From an uncultured Lachnospiraceae bacterium (GTDB lineage Bacteria; Bacillota; Clostridia; Lachnospirales; Lachnospiraceae): a DNA stretch of 64,000 bases. The stretch spans positions 62,001 to 126,000 of the forward strand of contig CAJTPS010000011.1 in the NCBI GenBank assembly GCA_910578555.1. The letters run 5' to 3'. Shown here one piece after another: positions 51,895-60,580 of this stretch (its first letter is position 1; each line of letters opens with the position of its first letter). A program made the translations under genes and the position numbers. A model generated the notes under the pieces. It was given only the letters and a program-made list of their open reading frames with translations. It ran no database searches and was not told the origin of the DNA.

Positions 51895-52302
51895 TCAGGC
51901 ATCATACTTTTCGTTTTCCGTCAGCAGGCGCTCGAACAGAAGTCCTGTGATAAACCAGCAGGGCGCATAGTCCAGCCGGATCACTTTAGCGAGATTCCAG
52001 CGGGAGCGCTCGTAATTCCAGGGACACAGTTCGCGTTTCTGAAGCCACAGTCCGGTCGCAAATTCACCGGTGAAGATCATGCCGGTATACACCAGACCAC
52101 GGAATATGAAGTTATGACCGCGCAGCGCGCGGGTGAGCGGAGCGAGCAGGGCGGCGAGCCCGTAGATCGGGAACATCCAGACGGAGGTCGTGCAGGGCAG
52201 GCGCAGGTCTCTCTTGCGGAAAGCGTGAAACGCGGTAAAGAGCATTTCGAGAAACCAGCCCAGCAGTCCGCAATGAATATAGTTGTGAATAAATTTTTTC
52301 AT
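51895..52302 (-). CDS. Small membrane protein of the CmpB-like 'putative ABC transporter permease' family
   Basis: 135 residues with four hydrophobic segments (around CGLLGWFLEMLFTAFHAF, WMFPIYGLAALLAPL, GLVYTGMIFTGEFATGLW and YAPCWFITGLLFERLL). The Trp/Tyr-rich pattern, including CPWNYERSRWNLAKVIRLDY, matches the CmpB-like PF06541 family. The family's name implies transport, but no ATPase partner is here and the activity is not established. Start uncertain: ATG 52302, or TTG 52341; neither has a good ribosome binding site. A perfect 7-bp inverted repeat (52316-52338) lies just upstream. Confidence 0.7.
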   Translation of the reverse strand: MKKFIHNYIHCGLLGWFLEMLFTAFHAFRKRDLRLPCTTSVWMFPIYGLAALLAPLTRALRGHNFIFRGLVYTGMIFTGEFATGLWLQKRELCPWNYERSRWNLAKVIRLDYAPCWFITGLLFERLLTENEKYDA

Positions 52303-52448
52303 ATCATAAGGATAACCGCATACAGGGAAATTATGCGGCAATATATAAATATCAATCGTTACTTTCGGTTAACAAAGGCGTGTATGACCTTGTTAATCGA
52401 AGCTGTGTACCGGCGGCCGGTTACAGATTCAGGAAGGGAGGCGTGCGC

Positions 52449-53780
52449 ATGAACTACAGAGAGGCAATGGCATATATGGAAGAACTGCAGCAGTATGGCA
52501 GTGTCATGGGACTCGAGAGTATACGCGAGCTGTGCGCGCGTCTGGAGAATCCGCAGGATCAGCTGAGATTTGTCCATATTGCGGGCACCAACGGAAAAGG
52601 TTCGGTGCTTGCCTATGTCTCCACGGTGTTGTCTGCGGCAGGATACCGGACAGGCAGATATCTGTCGCCTGCGGTGAAAGAGTACCGGGAGCGGTTTCAG
52701 ATCGACGGTCGTGTGATCACGCAGTCCGGGCTGTGCAAGTATCTGGAGCAGGTGAAGGCGGCGGCGGATGCGATGGCGGCGGAAGGGCTTGCGCATCCCA
52801 CGCCGTTTGAGGTGGAGACAGCGGTGGCATTCCTCTACTTTCTGGATAAGCAGTGCGATATCGTGGTACTGGAGACAGGGATGGGCGGCGCGCTGGATGC
52901 GACGAATGTGATCGCGACAACACTTGTCGCAGTGTTTACATCGATCAGTATGGATCATATAGGGATATTGGGAGATGACATCGGGCAGATTGCAGGTACG
53001 AAAGCAGGAATTATTAAAGACAAGTGTTATGTTATATCCGCCAGACAGAAGCCGGAGGTGATGAAAGTGCTCAGGCAGGCGGCGCTTGCACGCAAAGCCA
53101 GGTTCTATACGGCAGATGCGGATCGGGCAAAGCATGTCAGATACGGTGTGACGAAGCAGTGTTTCAGTTATGACAAATATAAGAATCTGGAGATCACAAT
53201 GGCCGGGCAGTTTCAGATCGAGAATGCCGTGCTGGCGCTGGAGACGCTTGGTGCGCTCGGCAGGCAGGGGTATCCGGTGACGGAAGATAAGCTGCGGCTC
53301 GGCATGGTACAGACCCGGTGGCCGGGCAGATTCGATGTGATCGGGACAAAACCGCTGTTTATTGCTGACGGAGCGCACAATGAGGACGCTTCGAGGCGGC
53401 TTGCGGAAAGCATCAGATTTTATTTTACAAATAAACGGATCATCTATATAATGGGTATGTTGAGGGACAAGGAGTACGATAAGGTGATCCGCAATACATA
53501 TGAACTGGCGGAGCATATCATCACGGTAACACCGCCGTTTGCAGGACGCGCGCTGCACGGCTATGAACTGGCGCAGGCGGTACGGGAATACCACGATCAT
53601 GTAACGGTTGCCGACAGCATACAGGAAGCGGTGGAGATCGCTTATCTGCTGGCAGGACAGGATAAGGACTGCGTGATTATTGCATTCGGTTCGCTCTCTT
53701 ATCTGGGGGAACTGATCAGTGTGGTAGAACATAGGGATACGATCAGGAGAGATTCACATGGTAGATCAGAAGAAAATTGA
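52449..53780 (+). CDS. folC: Folylpolyglutamate/dihydrofolate synthase
   Basis: ATP-dependent ligase that adds glutamate to dihydropteroate and folates. P-loop HIAGTNGKGSVLAY, then YLSPAVKEYRERFQI, the core ETGMGGALDATNV and SMDHIGILGDDIGQIAGTKA, and DGAHNEDASRRLAES in the C-terminal domain. 443 residues. Start at 52449 after GGGAGG; a longer in-frame start at 52380 is not supported. It overlaps folE by 23 bases and opens the folate operon. Confidence 0.95.
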   Translation: MNYREAMAYMEELQQYGSVMGLESIRELCARLENPQDQLRFVHIAGTNGKGSVLAYVSTVLSAAGYRTGRYLSPAVKEYRERFQIDGRVITQSGLCKYLEQVKAAADAMAAEGLAHPTPFEVETAVAFLYFLDKQCDIVVLETGMGGALDATNVIATTLVAVFTSISMDHIGILGDDIGQIAGTKAGIIKDKCYVISARQKPEVMKVLRQAALARKARFYTADADRAKHVRYGVTKQCFSYDKYKNLEITMAGQFQIENAVLALETLGALGRQGYPVTEDKLRLGMVQTRWPGRFDVIGTKPLFIADGAHNEDASRRLAESIRFYFTNKRIIYIMGMLRDKEYDKVIRNTYELAEHIITVTPPFAGRALHGYELAQAVREYHDHVTVADSIQEAVEIAYLLAGQDKDCVIIAFGSLSYLGELISVVEHRDTIRRDSHGRSEEN

Positions 53781-54315
53781 AGAAGCGGTGCGGCTGCTGC
53801 TGGAGGGAATCGGGGAGGATGTGACCAGAGAAGGTCTGGCGGATACACCCGGCAGAATCGCACGCATGTATGAAGAAATCTATAGAGGGATGGATGATGA
53901 CCCGGCGCGGCACTTATCGAAGACATTTACGGTGAGCAGTAATGAAATCGTGCTGGAGAAAGATATTACCTTTTATTCTACCTGTGAGCACCATCTTATG
54001 CCTTTCTATGGCAAGGTACATATTGCCTATCTGCCTGCAGGCCGGGTCGTGGGACTCAGCAAGCTGGCACGCACGGTGGAGGTATATGCCAGGAGACTGC
54101 AGATACAGGAGCAGATGACGACACAGATTGCCGATGCGGTCATGGAGTACTTAAAGCCGCAGGGCGTGATGGTGATGGCGGAGGCGGAGCATATGTGCAT
54201 GACTATGCGCGGCGTGGAGAAGCCGGGAAGCAGGACAGTGACGATGGCGGCGCGAGGGTGTTTCGCGGATGACCCGAAATTACAGCAGTTTTTTTTCGAG
54301 ATGATACGACATTAA
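53758..54315 (+). CDS. folE: GTP cyclohydrolase I
   Basis: Forms dihydroneopterin triphosphate from GTP, the first step of folate synthesis. Zinc-binding Cys/His residues in TCEHHLMPFYGKVHIAYLP and in MCMTMRGVEKPGS; GLSKLARTVEVYARRLQ is also diagnostic. 185 residues. Its ATG lies within the end of folC with AGGAGA just before, so translation is coupled. Confidence 0.97.
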   Translation: MVDQKKIEEAVRLLLEGIGEDVTREGLADTPGRIARMYEEIYRGMDDDPARHLSKTFTVSSNEIVLEKDITFYSTCEHHLMPFYGKVHIAYLPAGRVVGLSKLARTVEVYARRLQIQEQMTTQIADAVMEYLKPQGVMVMAEAEHMCMTMRGVEKPGSRTVTMAARGCFADDPKLQQFFFEMIRH

Positions 54316-54359
54316 GCGACATAGGAAATTAAATGATGATTTAGCACAAGGAGAAGGCA

Positions 54360-55178
54360 TTGAGAATAGGGAACAGAGAATTTGCTGACACCGGACATAC
54401 CTATGTGATGGGTATCTTAAACATAACACCTGATTCTTTTTCTGACGGCGGCGCGTACAATACGACGGACAGAGCGTTATACCGCGTAGAACAGATGATT
54501 TCAGAGGGAATGGATGTTCTGGATATCGGCGGTGAATCGACCAGACCGGGTTATACGCCGGTATCTGAAGAAGAGGAGATCAACCGGGTCATTCCGGTAA
54601 TTGAGAAAGTTAAATCAAGATTTGACACTGTGATTTCTCTGGACACGTATAAATCGGAGGTGGCTGCCGCAGGGATTGCGGCGGGAGCGGATCTGATCAA
54701 TGATATATGGGGATTAAAATATGATCCGATGATGGCAGGAGTGATTGCGGAAGCAGATATACCCTGCTGTCTTATGCATAACCGGAAGGAAGCTGTCTAC
54801 AACAGGTATATGGAAGAAGTGCTGGAGGACTTAAGGGAGACGATCGGTCTTGCGCATGCGGCGGGAATATCCGATGACAGAATCATTCTGGACCCGGGCG
54901 TGGGATTCGGCAAATCTTATGAGCAGAATCTGGAGATCATAGACCGGCTGGAGATGCTGCACACACTGGGCTATCCGTTGCTGCTGGGCGCCAGCAGGAA
55001 ATCCGTGGTCGGGCTGACACTGGATCTGCCCGCAGCGCAGCGGGTGGAGGGGACGCTCGTGACGACCGTGTACGCAGTGCGCGGGGGTGCGATGTTTGTC
55101 CGCGTTCATGACGTGAAGGAGAACGTGCGTGCCGTCAGGATGGCGGAAGCCATACGGGACGGATACGTGATTCAATAA
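54360..55178 (+). CDS. folP: Dihydropteroate synthase
   Basis: Joins pABA to hydroxymethyldihydropterin diphosphate; the sulfonamide target. The TIM barrel shows MGILNITPDSFSDGG, VLDIGGESTRPGYTPV, DPGVGFGKSYEQNLE and LLGASRKSVVG. 272 residues. The start is TTG 54360, set by AAGGAG at 54347-54352. It is followed 10 bases later by the FolB-FolK fusion, completing the pathway order. Confidence 0.97.
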   Translation: MRIGNREFADTGHTYVMGILNITPDSFSDGGAYNTTDRALYRVEQMISEGMDVLDIGGESTRPGYTPVSEEEEINRVIPVIEKVKSRFDTVISLDTYKSEVAAAGIAAGADLINDIWGLKYDPMMAGVIAEADIPCCLMHNRKEAVYNRYMEEVLEDLRETIGLAHAAGISDDRIILDPGVGFGKSYEQNLEIIDRLEMLHTLGYPLLLGASRKSVVGLTLDLPAAQRVEGTLVTTVYAVRGGAMFVRVHDVKENVRAVRMAEAIRDGYVIQ

Positions 55179-55188
55179 AGGAGAAGAT

Positions 55189-56685
55189 ATGGATCAGATC
55201 ATAATCGACAATCTGCAGATATACGCGAATCACGGCGTGTACCGTGAAGAGAATGAAAAGGGACAGAACTTCTACGTGAATGCCGTGATGGAAACGGATA
55301 CGGGGAATGCGGGTACGCTGGATGACTTAAACCTCTCCACCAATTATGGAGAGGTTTGCGTGTTTATCAACCAATTTATAAAGGAACATACCTACAGGCT
55401 GATCGAGACGGTGGCGGAGAGAACGGCGGAGGCGGTGCTGCTCAGATTTCCGCTGGTCCGGCGGATCACGCTGGAGGTCCGTAAGCCTGAGGCGCCTGTT
55501 CCCCTGCCGTTCGAATCTGTCTCCGTGAAGATCACGCGGGGGTGGCACAGGACATATCTGTCCTGCGGCTCCAATATGGGTGAACGGCAGGCGCATCTGG
55601 ACGGAGCAGTGGAGGCATTGCGGAAAGATAACAAGTGTCGCGTAATAAAAGTCTCCGACTGGATCGTGACGGCTCCTTACGGCGGGGTGGAGCAGGCGGA
55701 TTTCCTGAACGGGGCGATCGCACTGGATACATTGTATACGCCGGCCATGCTGCTGGAGAAGATCCACGAGATTGAGTATGCTCACGGCAGGGAACGGAAG
55801 GTGCATTGGGGGCCCAGAACACTGGACCTTGATATTCTGCTGTATGAAGACTGCATCATGCACACGGATGAACTGACTGTTCCGCATGCGGATATGCACA
55901 ACCGATATTTTGTGCTGAAGCCGCTTATGCAGATCGCTCCTTATGAGAGACATCCCGTACTGGGAAGCTGTGTCCGGGAGATGTATGACAGACTGCTGTC
56001 CGGCACCGGTGCGGTGGAAGATAAGGAAATACAGGATAAGCAGGAGAAAGACGGAGAATGTGAAGAAAAATGCGGGAAGGATATATGCGAAACGGATGTT
56101 ATGATAAAGATACATGCACAGCAGCTTACGTTTGCACAGGCGCGGGAAATCTATGAGACTTATGCGCAGGAGGATTTTCCGCCGGAAGAGATCAAGCCCG
56201 TCAGTGTGATCGAAGAGACATGGAATCGGGGAAACTATCATGCTTATGGTTTCTATGAAGGCACAACGCTCTGCGCGTATGCATTTCTTGTGGCAAATGA
56301 AGAGAAACGAGTGTTATTATTAGATTATTTCGCGGTTCTTAAGGCGCGCAGAGGGCAGGGGATCGGTTCCCGTGCGCTGGCGCTTCTGCGGGAGACCTGC
56401 ACGGAATGGAACGCATTGGTGATCGAGGTGGAGGATGATGAACTTCCCGGGTTGGATCGGCGGACGCGGGACATGAGAAAACGCCGTATCTCTTTCTACA
56501 CGGCGTCAGGGTGTCAGATGAACGCTGCAAGAAGCAGGCTGTGGAGCGTGGATTACCGCATTATGGTTATGCCGCTCTCAGACCCGTATGCACAGTGGTG
56601 CATGGCGGATAAACTGCATGCAGTCTACAGGAAGCTCTATGGTGAGGATATCCTGCGGCAGCATTTCGCAATTACGGCGCGGTAA
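55189..56685 (+). CDS. folBK: Fusion: dihydroneopterin aldolase (FolB) + HPPK (FolK) + GNAT acetyltransferase
   Basis: One uninterrupted frame of 498 residues with three parts. FolB (about 1-118): NLQIYANHGVYREENEKGQ, NYGEV, ETVAERTAEAVL. FolK (about 120-280): YLSCGSNMGERQAHLD, ADFLNGAIALDT, WGPRTLDLDILLYED, PHADMHNRYFVLKPL. After an acidic linker comes a GNAT-like domain (about 305-498) with the acetyl-CoA loop ARRGQGIGSRAL and LLDYFAVLK. FolB makes hydroxymethyldihydropterin and FolK activates it for FolP. A separate start at internal ATG 56101 (M305) is possible. The acetyltransferase target is unknown. Confidence 0.88.
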   Translation: MDQIIIDNLQIYANHGVYREENEKGQNFYVNAVMETDTGNAGTLDDLNLSTNYGEVCVFINQFIKEHTYRLIETVAERTAEAVLLRFPLVRRITLEVRKPEAPVPLPFESVSVKITRGWHRTYLSCGSNMGERQAHLDGAVEALRKDNKCRVIKVSDWIVTAPYGGVEQADFLNGAIALDTLYTPAMLLEKIHEIEYAHGRERKVHWGPRTLDLDILLYEDCIMHTDELTVPHADMHNRYFVLKPLMQIAPYERHPVLGSCVREMYDRLLSGTGAVEDKEIQDKQEKDGECEEKCGKDICETDVMIKIHAQQLTFAQAREIYETYAQEDFPPEEIKPVSVIEETWNRGNYHAYGFYEGTTLCAYAFLVANEEKRVLLLDYFAVLKARRGQGIGSRALALLRETCTEWNALVIEVEDDELPGLDRRTRDMRKRRISFYTASGCQMNAARSRLWSVDYRIMVMPLSDPYAQWCMADKLHAVYRKLYGEDILRQHFAITAR

Positions 56686-56736
56686 AATTGTGAAGGAAAT
56701 CACTAAGCTCGAAAAAACCTCACAAAGTGATTTCGC

Positions 56737-56757
56737 GCTCTGCGGGCAGAGCTTCTT
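56737..56757 (+). terminator. Weak terminator candidate after the folate operon
   Basis: GCTCTG (56737-56742) pairs with CAGAGC (56747-56752) around CGGG, followed by TTCTTC. The T-tract is interrupted. The 155-base gap also holds AAATCACT/AGTGATTT and GAAGAAT/ATTCTTC inverted repeats and separates two convergent genes. Confidence 0.35.
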
Positions 56758-56840
56758 CACACTGAAGAATGCAAAAAGCATGTATTCTTCAACGATTGTT
56801 TGTGCCGCCGCAGGCAGCATTCTTCCCATGCTATGAGATT

Positions 56841-57878
56841 TTACTTCGTTTCCTGTAATGCCGCCTGCATACCGGCATCGAAAGTGGTTACGTTGACGGG
56901 ACCGAAGGTGCTCGTCTTGTAGACCGGCACAGGCTCGTCGAAGGTGTTAAAATATACATATTCCGAAGTAATATTGATGTTCTGATATATACCCTCCCGC
57001 ACGAGTTCCGGCGCGCCGCCGCCGATGGAGATTCTCTTTAATGCCGGTTCCGTTTTGGAGTTCGTCTGATAATAGATGTATTGGCCGTAGACATTGAACA
57101 GGTCGATTCTTTCGTTGGTCAGCACTTCCACGACGCCCGCATTCATCGAATAGCGGCATAATCTGTAATTATTCCCGACGTCCATGAAATATACATAGCC
57201 GTCCTGATAGACCGGATTCCAGAGGTTGCCCTGCCATACGACCGAGGAAGTGTCGTTTGCGGTGTTCAGAGCATAGAGATAATGATCCTCATCCGTGCCG
57301 TTATAATAGATGGCGCCGTTCACATAGGAGGCGGGATTCATGATCGTATCAGGATTGACGGTCACTTTGTCTTTCTTGTCGATCTTGATCTTTTCTAATG
57401 ATATGGAACTCTTAGGGTCTAATTTTGAATAATAGAGATAATTACCGCACAGCTGCATAGTGACGACATGGCAGCGGTCCATGCCGGTGGCGCCTTTACC
57501 GTTCAGCTTACTGCGGTAGATCCCGTAAGCGCCGCGAACGGAACCGAGATCGGAGCCGCCGCCCTGATTCTCCACGGCGTAATAGAGGTATTTGCCGCCA
57601 GCGCATATATGGGAAGAGGAGCCGCCGCGCAGCTTCTTAATATCACTCTCGTCCGGATTCATGGAATAGAGTGAATAATTATCATAGGCGTTGGCAAAAT
57701 AGACCCGCCCGTCATGCTCGCAGAAATAGCCGTTATTGTTCAGATTGCCCGCAGTGTTGCCGACGGTGGATTCGTCGTTTGGCGGGATATATCCGGCAAT
57801 GAGAACGGCGGCAATCAGTATAATAAATATGACACCTGTTATGGAAAGTGCAAGGGTATTTTTCTGTTTGTTGGTCAT
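56841..57878 (-). CDS. Membrane-anchored DUF5050 beta-propeller-like protein
   Basis: 345 residues. A signal anchor (about 8-29, LALSITGVIFIILIAAVLIA) is followed by an extracellular domain of repeated Tyr/Gly-rich units: DGRVYFANAYDNYSLYSM, GKYLYYAVENQGGG, GNYLYYSKLD, NGAIYYNGTDE, DGYVYFMDVGNNY and GQYIYYQTNS. Each ends near a short turn, as in DUF5050 propellers. GGAGGAAG precedes the ATG and a strong promoter lies upstream on the - strand. Function unknown; surface binding is plausible. Confidence 0.8.
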   Translation of the reverse strand: MTNKQKNTLALSITGVIFIILIAAVLIAGYIPPNDESTVGNTAGNLNNNGYFCEHDGRVYFANAYDNYSLYSMNPDESDIKKLRGGSSSHICAGGKYLYYAVENQGGGSDLGSVRGAYGIYRSKLNGKGATGMDRCHVVTMQLCGNYLYYSKLDPKSSISLEKIKIDKKDKVTVNPDTIMNPASYVNGAIYYNGTDEDHYLYALNTANDTSSVVWQGNLWNPVYQDGYVYFMDVGNNYRLCRYSMNAGVVEVLTNERIDLFNVYGQYIYYQTNSKTEPALKRISIGGGAPELVREGIYQNINITSEYVYFNTFDEPVPVYKTSTFGPVNVTTFDAGMQAALQETK

Positions 57879-57913
57879 GGCTTCCTCCGTTTACAAATTA
57901 TATTAACAGATTT

Positions 57914-57942
57914 ATTATAGTCTGAAACCGTCTTGCTATCAA
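57914..57942 (-). promoter_or_regulatory. Promoter of the DUF5050 gene
   Basis: On the - strand TTGATA (57937-57942) and TATAAT (57914-57919) with a 17-base spacer, about 36 bases before the start codon. It overlaps the divergent promoter for pheA. Confidence 0.7.
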
Positions 57943-57961
57943 GTGGGATTTGGGGTAAGAT
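57933..57961 (+). promoter_or_regulatory. Candidate promoter of pheA
   Basis: TTGCTA at 57933-57938 and TAAGAT at 57956-57961 with a 17-base spacer. Each hexamer matches 4 of 6 consensus positions. It overlaps the promoter of the divergent DUF5050 gene. Confidence 0.4.
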
Positions 57962-58054
57962 GAAATCAATAAAAGGCTACGTTTGCATATTTTATACCTG
58001 TTAGGGCCGGATACCGGTGCAGGTGTGAACAGGGGCACGGAAAGGACAAAAGGA

Positions 58055-59182
58055 ATGGATTTGGCACAACTACGGGAACAACTGGATCAGATCGACGAGA
58101 GGATCGTGGAGCTCTATGAGGAGCGTATGGAGATCTGCTCGCAGGTCGCGGACTATAAGATAGAGACGGGGAAGAAGGTACTGGATAAGGCCAGAGAGGA
58201 GGAAAAGCTGCGCAAGGTGCGCTCGCTTGCACACAGTGAGTTCAATGCCTGCGGTGTGCAGGAGTTGTTTGAACAGATCATGGCCATGAGCCGCAAGCTG
58301 CAGTATAACAGGCTGTCGCAGCAGGGCGCTTACGGCAAGCTTCCTTTTATTGCGGTGGACAGACTCGAGGCCGGACAGGCGAGAGTGGTCTTTCAGGGAG
58401 CGGAGGGAGCCTATTCCCAGCTGGCGATGGAGCGGTATTTCGGAGATGGGATCAACAGTTTTCATGTGGACAGTTTCCGGGATGCCATGTGTGCGATCGA
58501 GGAGGGCAGCGCGGATTACGCGGTGCTTCCGATCGAGAACTCCACGGCGGGGATCGTCAACGAGATCTATGACCTTCTGGCGGAGTTTGAGAACTACATC
58601 GTGGGGGAACAGATCATTAAGATAGAACATTGTCTGCTGGGACTGCCGGGAACGGATCTGACGCAGATTTGTACGGTTTTATCCCATCCGCAGTCTCTGA
58701 TGCAGAGCGCACGCTATCTGAGCGTGCATGACGGATGGAAACAGATCAGTATGCAGAATAATGCTTTTGCGGCGCGCAAGGTCAGTGAGGACGGGGATCA
58801 CAGTCAGGCGGCGATCGCCGGTGAGCAGGCGGCGAAGATCTATGGACTGGATATTCTGGAGCGGGGCGTCAATCAGTCGGACACCAATTCCACGCGGTTT
58901 ATTATCGTCACAAACCAGAAGATTTTCTTAAAGGATGCGAAGAAAGTGAGCCTGTGTCTGGAAGTGCCGCATGAGAGCGGTTCCCTGTATCATATCCTGT
59001 CACATTTTATCTATAATAATCTGAACATGACTAAGATCGAGAGCCGTCCGATCGAGGGGAGAAACTGGGAATACCGTTTCTTTATAGATTTCGAGGGAAA
59101 TCTGGCGGACGGCGCGGTAAAGAACGCGCTGCGCGGTCTGCGGGAAGAGGCCAGGAACATGAGGATTCTGGGTAATTACTAA
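58055..59182 (+). CDS. pheA: Bifunctional chorismate mutase/prephenate dehydratase
   Basis: Two steps from chorismate to phenylpyruvate in phenylalanine synthesis. Chorismate mutase (about 1-90): LAQLREQLDQIDERIVELYE. Prephenate dehydratase (about 105-285): FQGAEGAYSQLAMERYFG, PIENSTAGIVNEIYDLL, SHPQSLMQSARYL, and TNSTRFIIV with the catalytic Thr. A C-terminal ACT domain (ESGSLYHILSHF, KIESRPIEGRNWEYRFF) gives feedback control by phenylalanine. 375 residues. Start at 58055, with AGGA 8 bases upstream; a longer frame from 57983 is not supported. Confidence 0.96.
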   Translation: MDLAQLREQLDQIDERIVELYEERMEICSQVADYKIETGKKVLDKAREEEKLRKVRSLAHSEFNACGVQELFEQIMAMSRKLQYNRLSQQGAYGKLPFIAVDRLEAGQARVVFQGAEGAYSQLAMERYFGDGINSFHVDSFRDAMCAIEEGSADYAVLPIENSTAGIVNEIYDLLAEFENYIVGEQIIKIEHCLLGLPGTDLTQICTVLSHPQSLMQSARYLSVHDGWKQISMQNNAFAARKVSEDGDHSQAAIAGEQAAKIYGLDILERGVNQSDTNSTRFIIVTNQKIFLKDAKKVSLCLEVPHESGSLYHILSHFIYNNLNMTKIESRPIEGRNWEYRFFIDFEGNLADGAVKNALRGLREEARNMRILGNY

Positions 59183-59202
59183 AAGAAATAGGAGGGGATG
59201 AG

Positions 59203-60486
59203 ATGAGAGAAGAAGAACTGATTATCTATAAGGAACCGGTGGAGGGCACTATTCTGAGCGATATGGTCTGGCTGATGGACCGCTATCGTTCCGGAGACGG
59301 CAGGAGCCGTCCGCTTTTCTACGACTGTATGCACAGGCTGCTGGAACTGGCGGCGCAGCACGGATTTTCCGGTAATCTGTGGCACTGCTATCTGACGAAT
59401 CTGCTGGTCAATAATGAGAACAGTTACAGTATGGCGTGTGAGATGCGCGGGGAAGTCGAGGGCAGCATCAACCAGCTGGTACTGCATGATATCGCGATCT
59501 ATAAAGATTTCTTTGATTTTGATTTCACGGAGATGATGGACGTGCTGAAGGCTCCGGAGTTTAGCGTGATCGTCGATTATGAGAGTCCGATCCGCGACAG
59601 CAGGATATACAGCACGAAGATCAGGGACAGGATCGGCCGGCTGGCCGAGCAGCTTGCGGCGTGCGACAGCGCGCTGGAGATGAAAGCCGTACTGACACAG
59701 TTCTATCTGGAATATGGTGTCGGCAAGTTTGGTTTACATAAAGCGTTCCGTGTGGTACATACACAAGACGGTGCGAGAATCGAGCCGATCCGCAATATCT
59801 CTCATGTGCAGCTGGATGATCTGATCGGTTACGAGATTCCCAAGAAGAAGCTTACCGACAATACGGATGCTTTTGTGGCGGGCAGAAAAGCGAACAACTG
59901 TCTGCTCTTCGGGGATGCGGGGACGGGCAAGTCCACCAGCGTCAAGGCGATCGCCAATGAATATTATGACAAGGGACTGCGTATTATTGAGCTTTACAGA
60001 CACCAGTTTCAGGACTTGAATGACGTGATTGCGCAGGTCAAAAACCGGAACTACAAGTTCATCATCTATATGGACGACTTGAGTTTTGAAGAGTTTGAGA
60101 CGGAGTACAAATACCTGAAAGCAGTGATCGAGGGCGGACTCGAGAAGAAACCGAACAACGTCCTGATCTACGCCACATCCAACAGAAGGCACCTTATCCG
60201 GGAGAATTATGAGGATAAGGAGGGCAGACGGGAGGATATGCATGCCAGCGATACCGTACAGGAGAAGCTGTCTTTAGTGTACCGGTTCGGTGTGACGATC
60301 TTCTTCTGCGGACCGGATAAAAAGCAGTACGAGGAGATTGTTAAAGGGCTGGCGGCCAGATACGGCATCACCATGGAGGAGGAGACGCTGCTTGCGGAGG
60401 CCGGGAAGTGGGAACTGTCCCACGGCGGATTGTCCGGCAGGACGGCGCAGCAGTTTATCGATTATCTGCGCGGGACAGAGACGTGA
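59203..60486 (+). CDS. DUF815-family AAA ATPase
   Basis: Cytoplasmic ATP-binding protein of unknown client. 427 residues: an N-terminal helical domain (about 1-190), then an AAA-type core with Walker A GDAGTGKSTS (about 237-246), Walker B FIIYMDDLSF, a sensor segment NVLIYATSNRRHL and an arginine-containing HVD/KE-like segment after. GGAGG precedes the ATG. Followed by the Ppx/GppA and Ppk genes on the same strand, but the nature of a connection is not shown. Confidence 0.87.
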   Translation: MREEELIIYKEPVEGTILSDMVWLMDRYRSGDGRSRPLFYDCMHRLLELAAQHGFSGNLWHCYLTNLLVNNENSYSMACEMRGEVEGSINQLVLHDIAIYKDFFDFDFTEMMDVLKAPEFSVIVDYESPIRDSRIYSTKIRDRIGRLAEQLAACDSALEMKAVLTQFYLEYGVGKFGLHKAFRVVHTQDGARIEPIRNISHVQLDDLIGYEIPKKKLTDNTDAFVAGRKANNCLLFGDAGTGKSTSVKAIANEYYDKGLRIIELYRHQFQDLNDVIAQVKNRNYKFIIYMDDLSFEEFETEYKYLKAVIEGGLEKKPNNVLIYATSNRRHLIRENYEDKEGRREDMHASDTVQEKLSLVYRFGVTIFFCGPDKKQYEEIVKGLAARYGITMEEETLLAEAGKWELSHGGLSGRTAQQFIDYLRGTET

Positions 60487-60580
60487 AGCGGATATAAAAC
60501 GGTATGCAGGACGCCGGAAACGCCGCCTGCGTGCTCCGGATAAATATAGTATAATGATGAGCAAGATAGGGGAATGGGAA

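Noticed and set aside
51817..52452. + strand frame of 211 codons opposite the CmpB-like gene
   Set aside because: The - strand product has a membrane-protein pattern that fits a known family; the + frame has no recognisable features.
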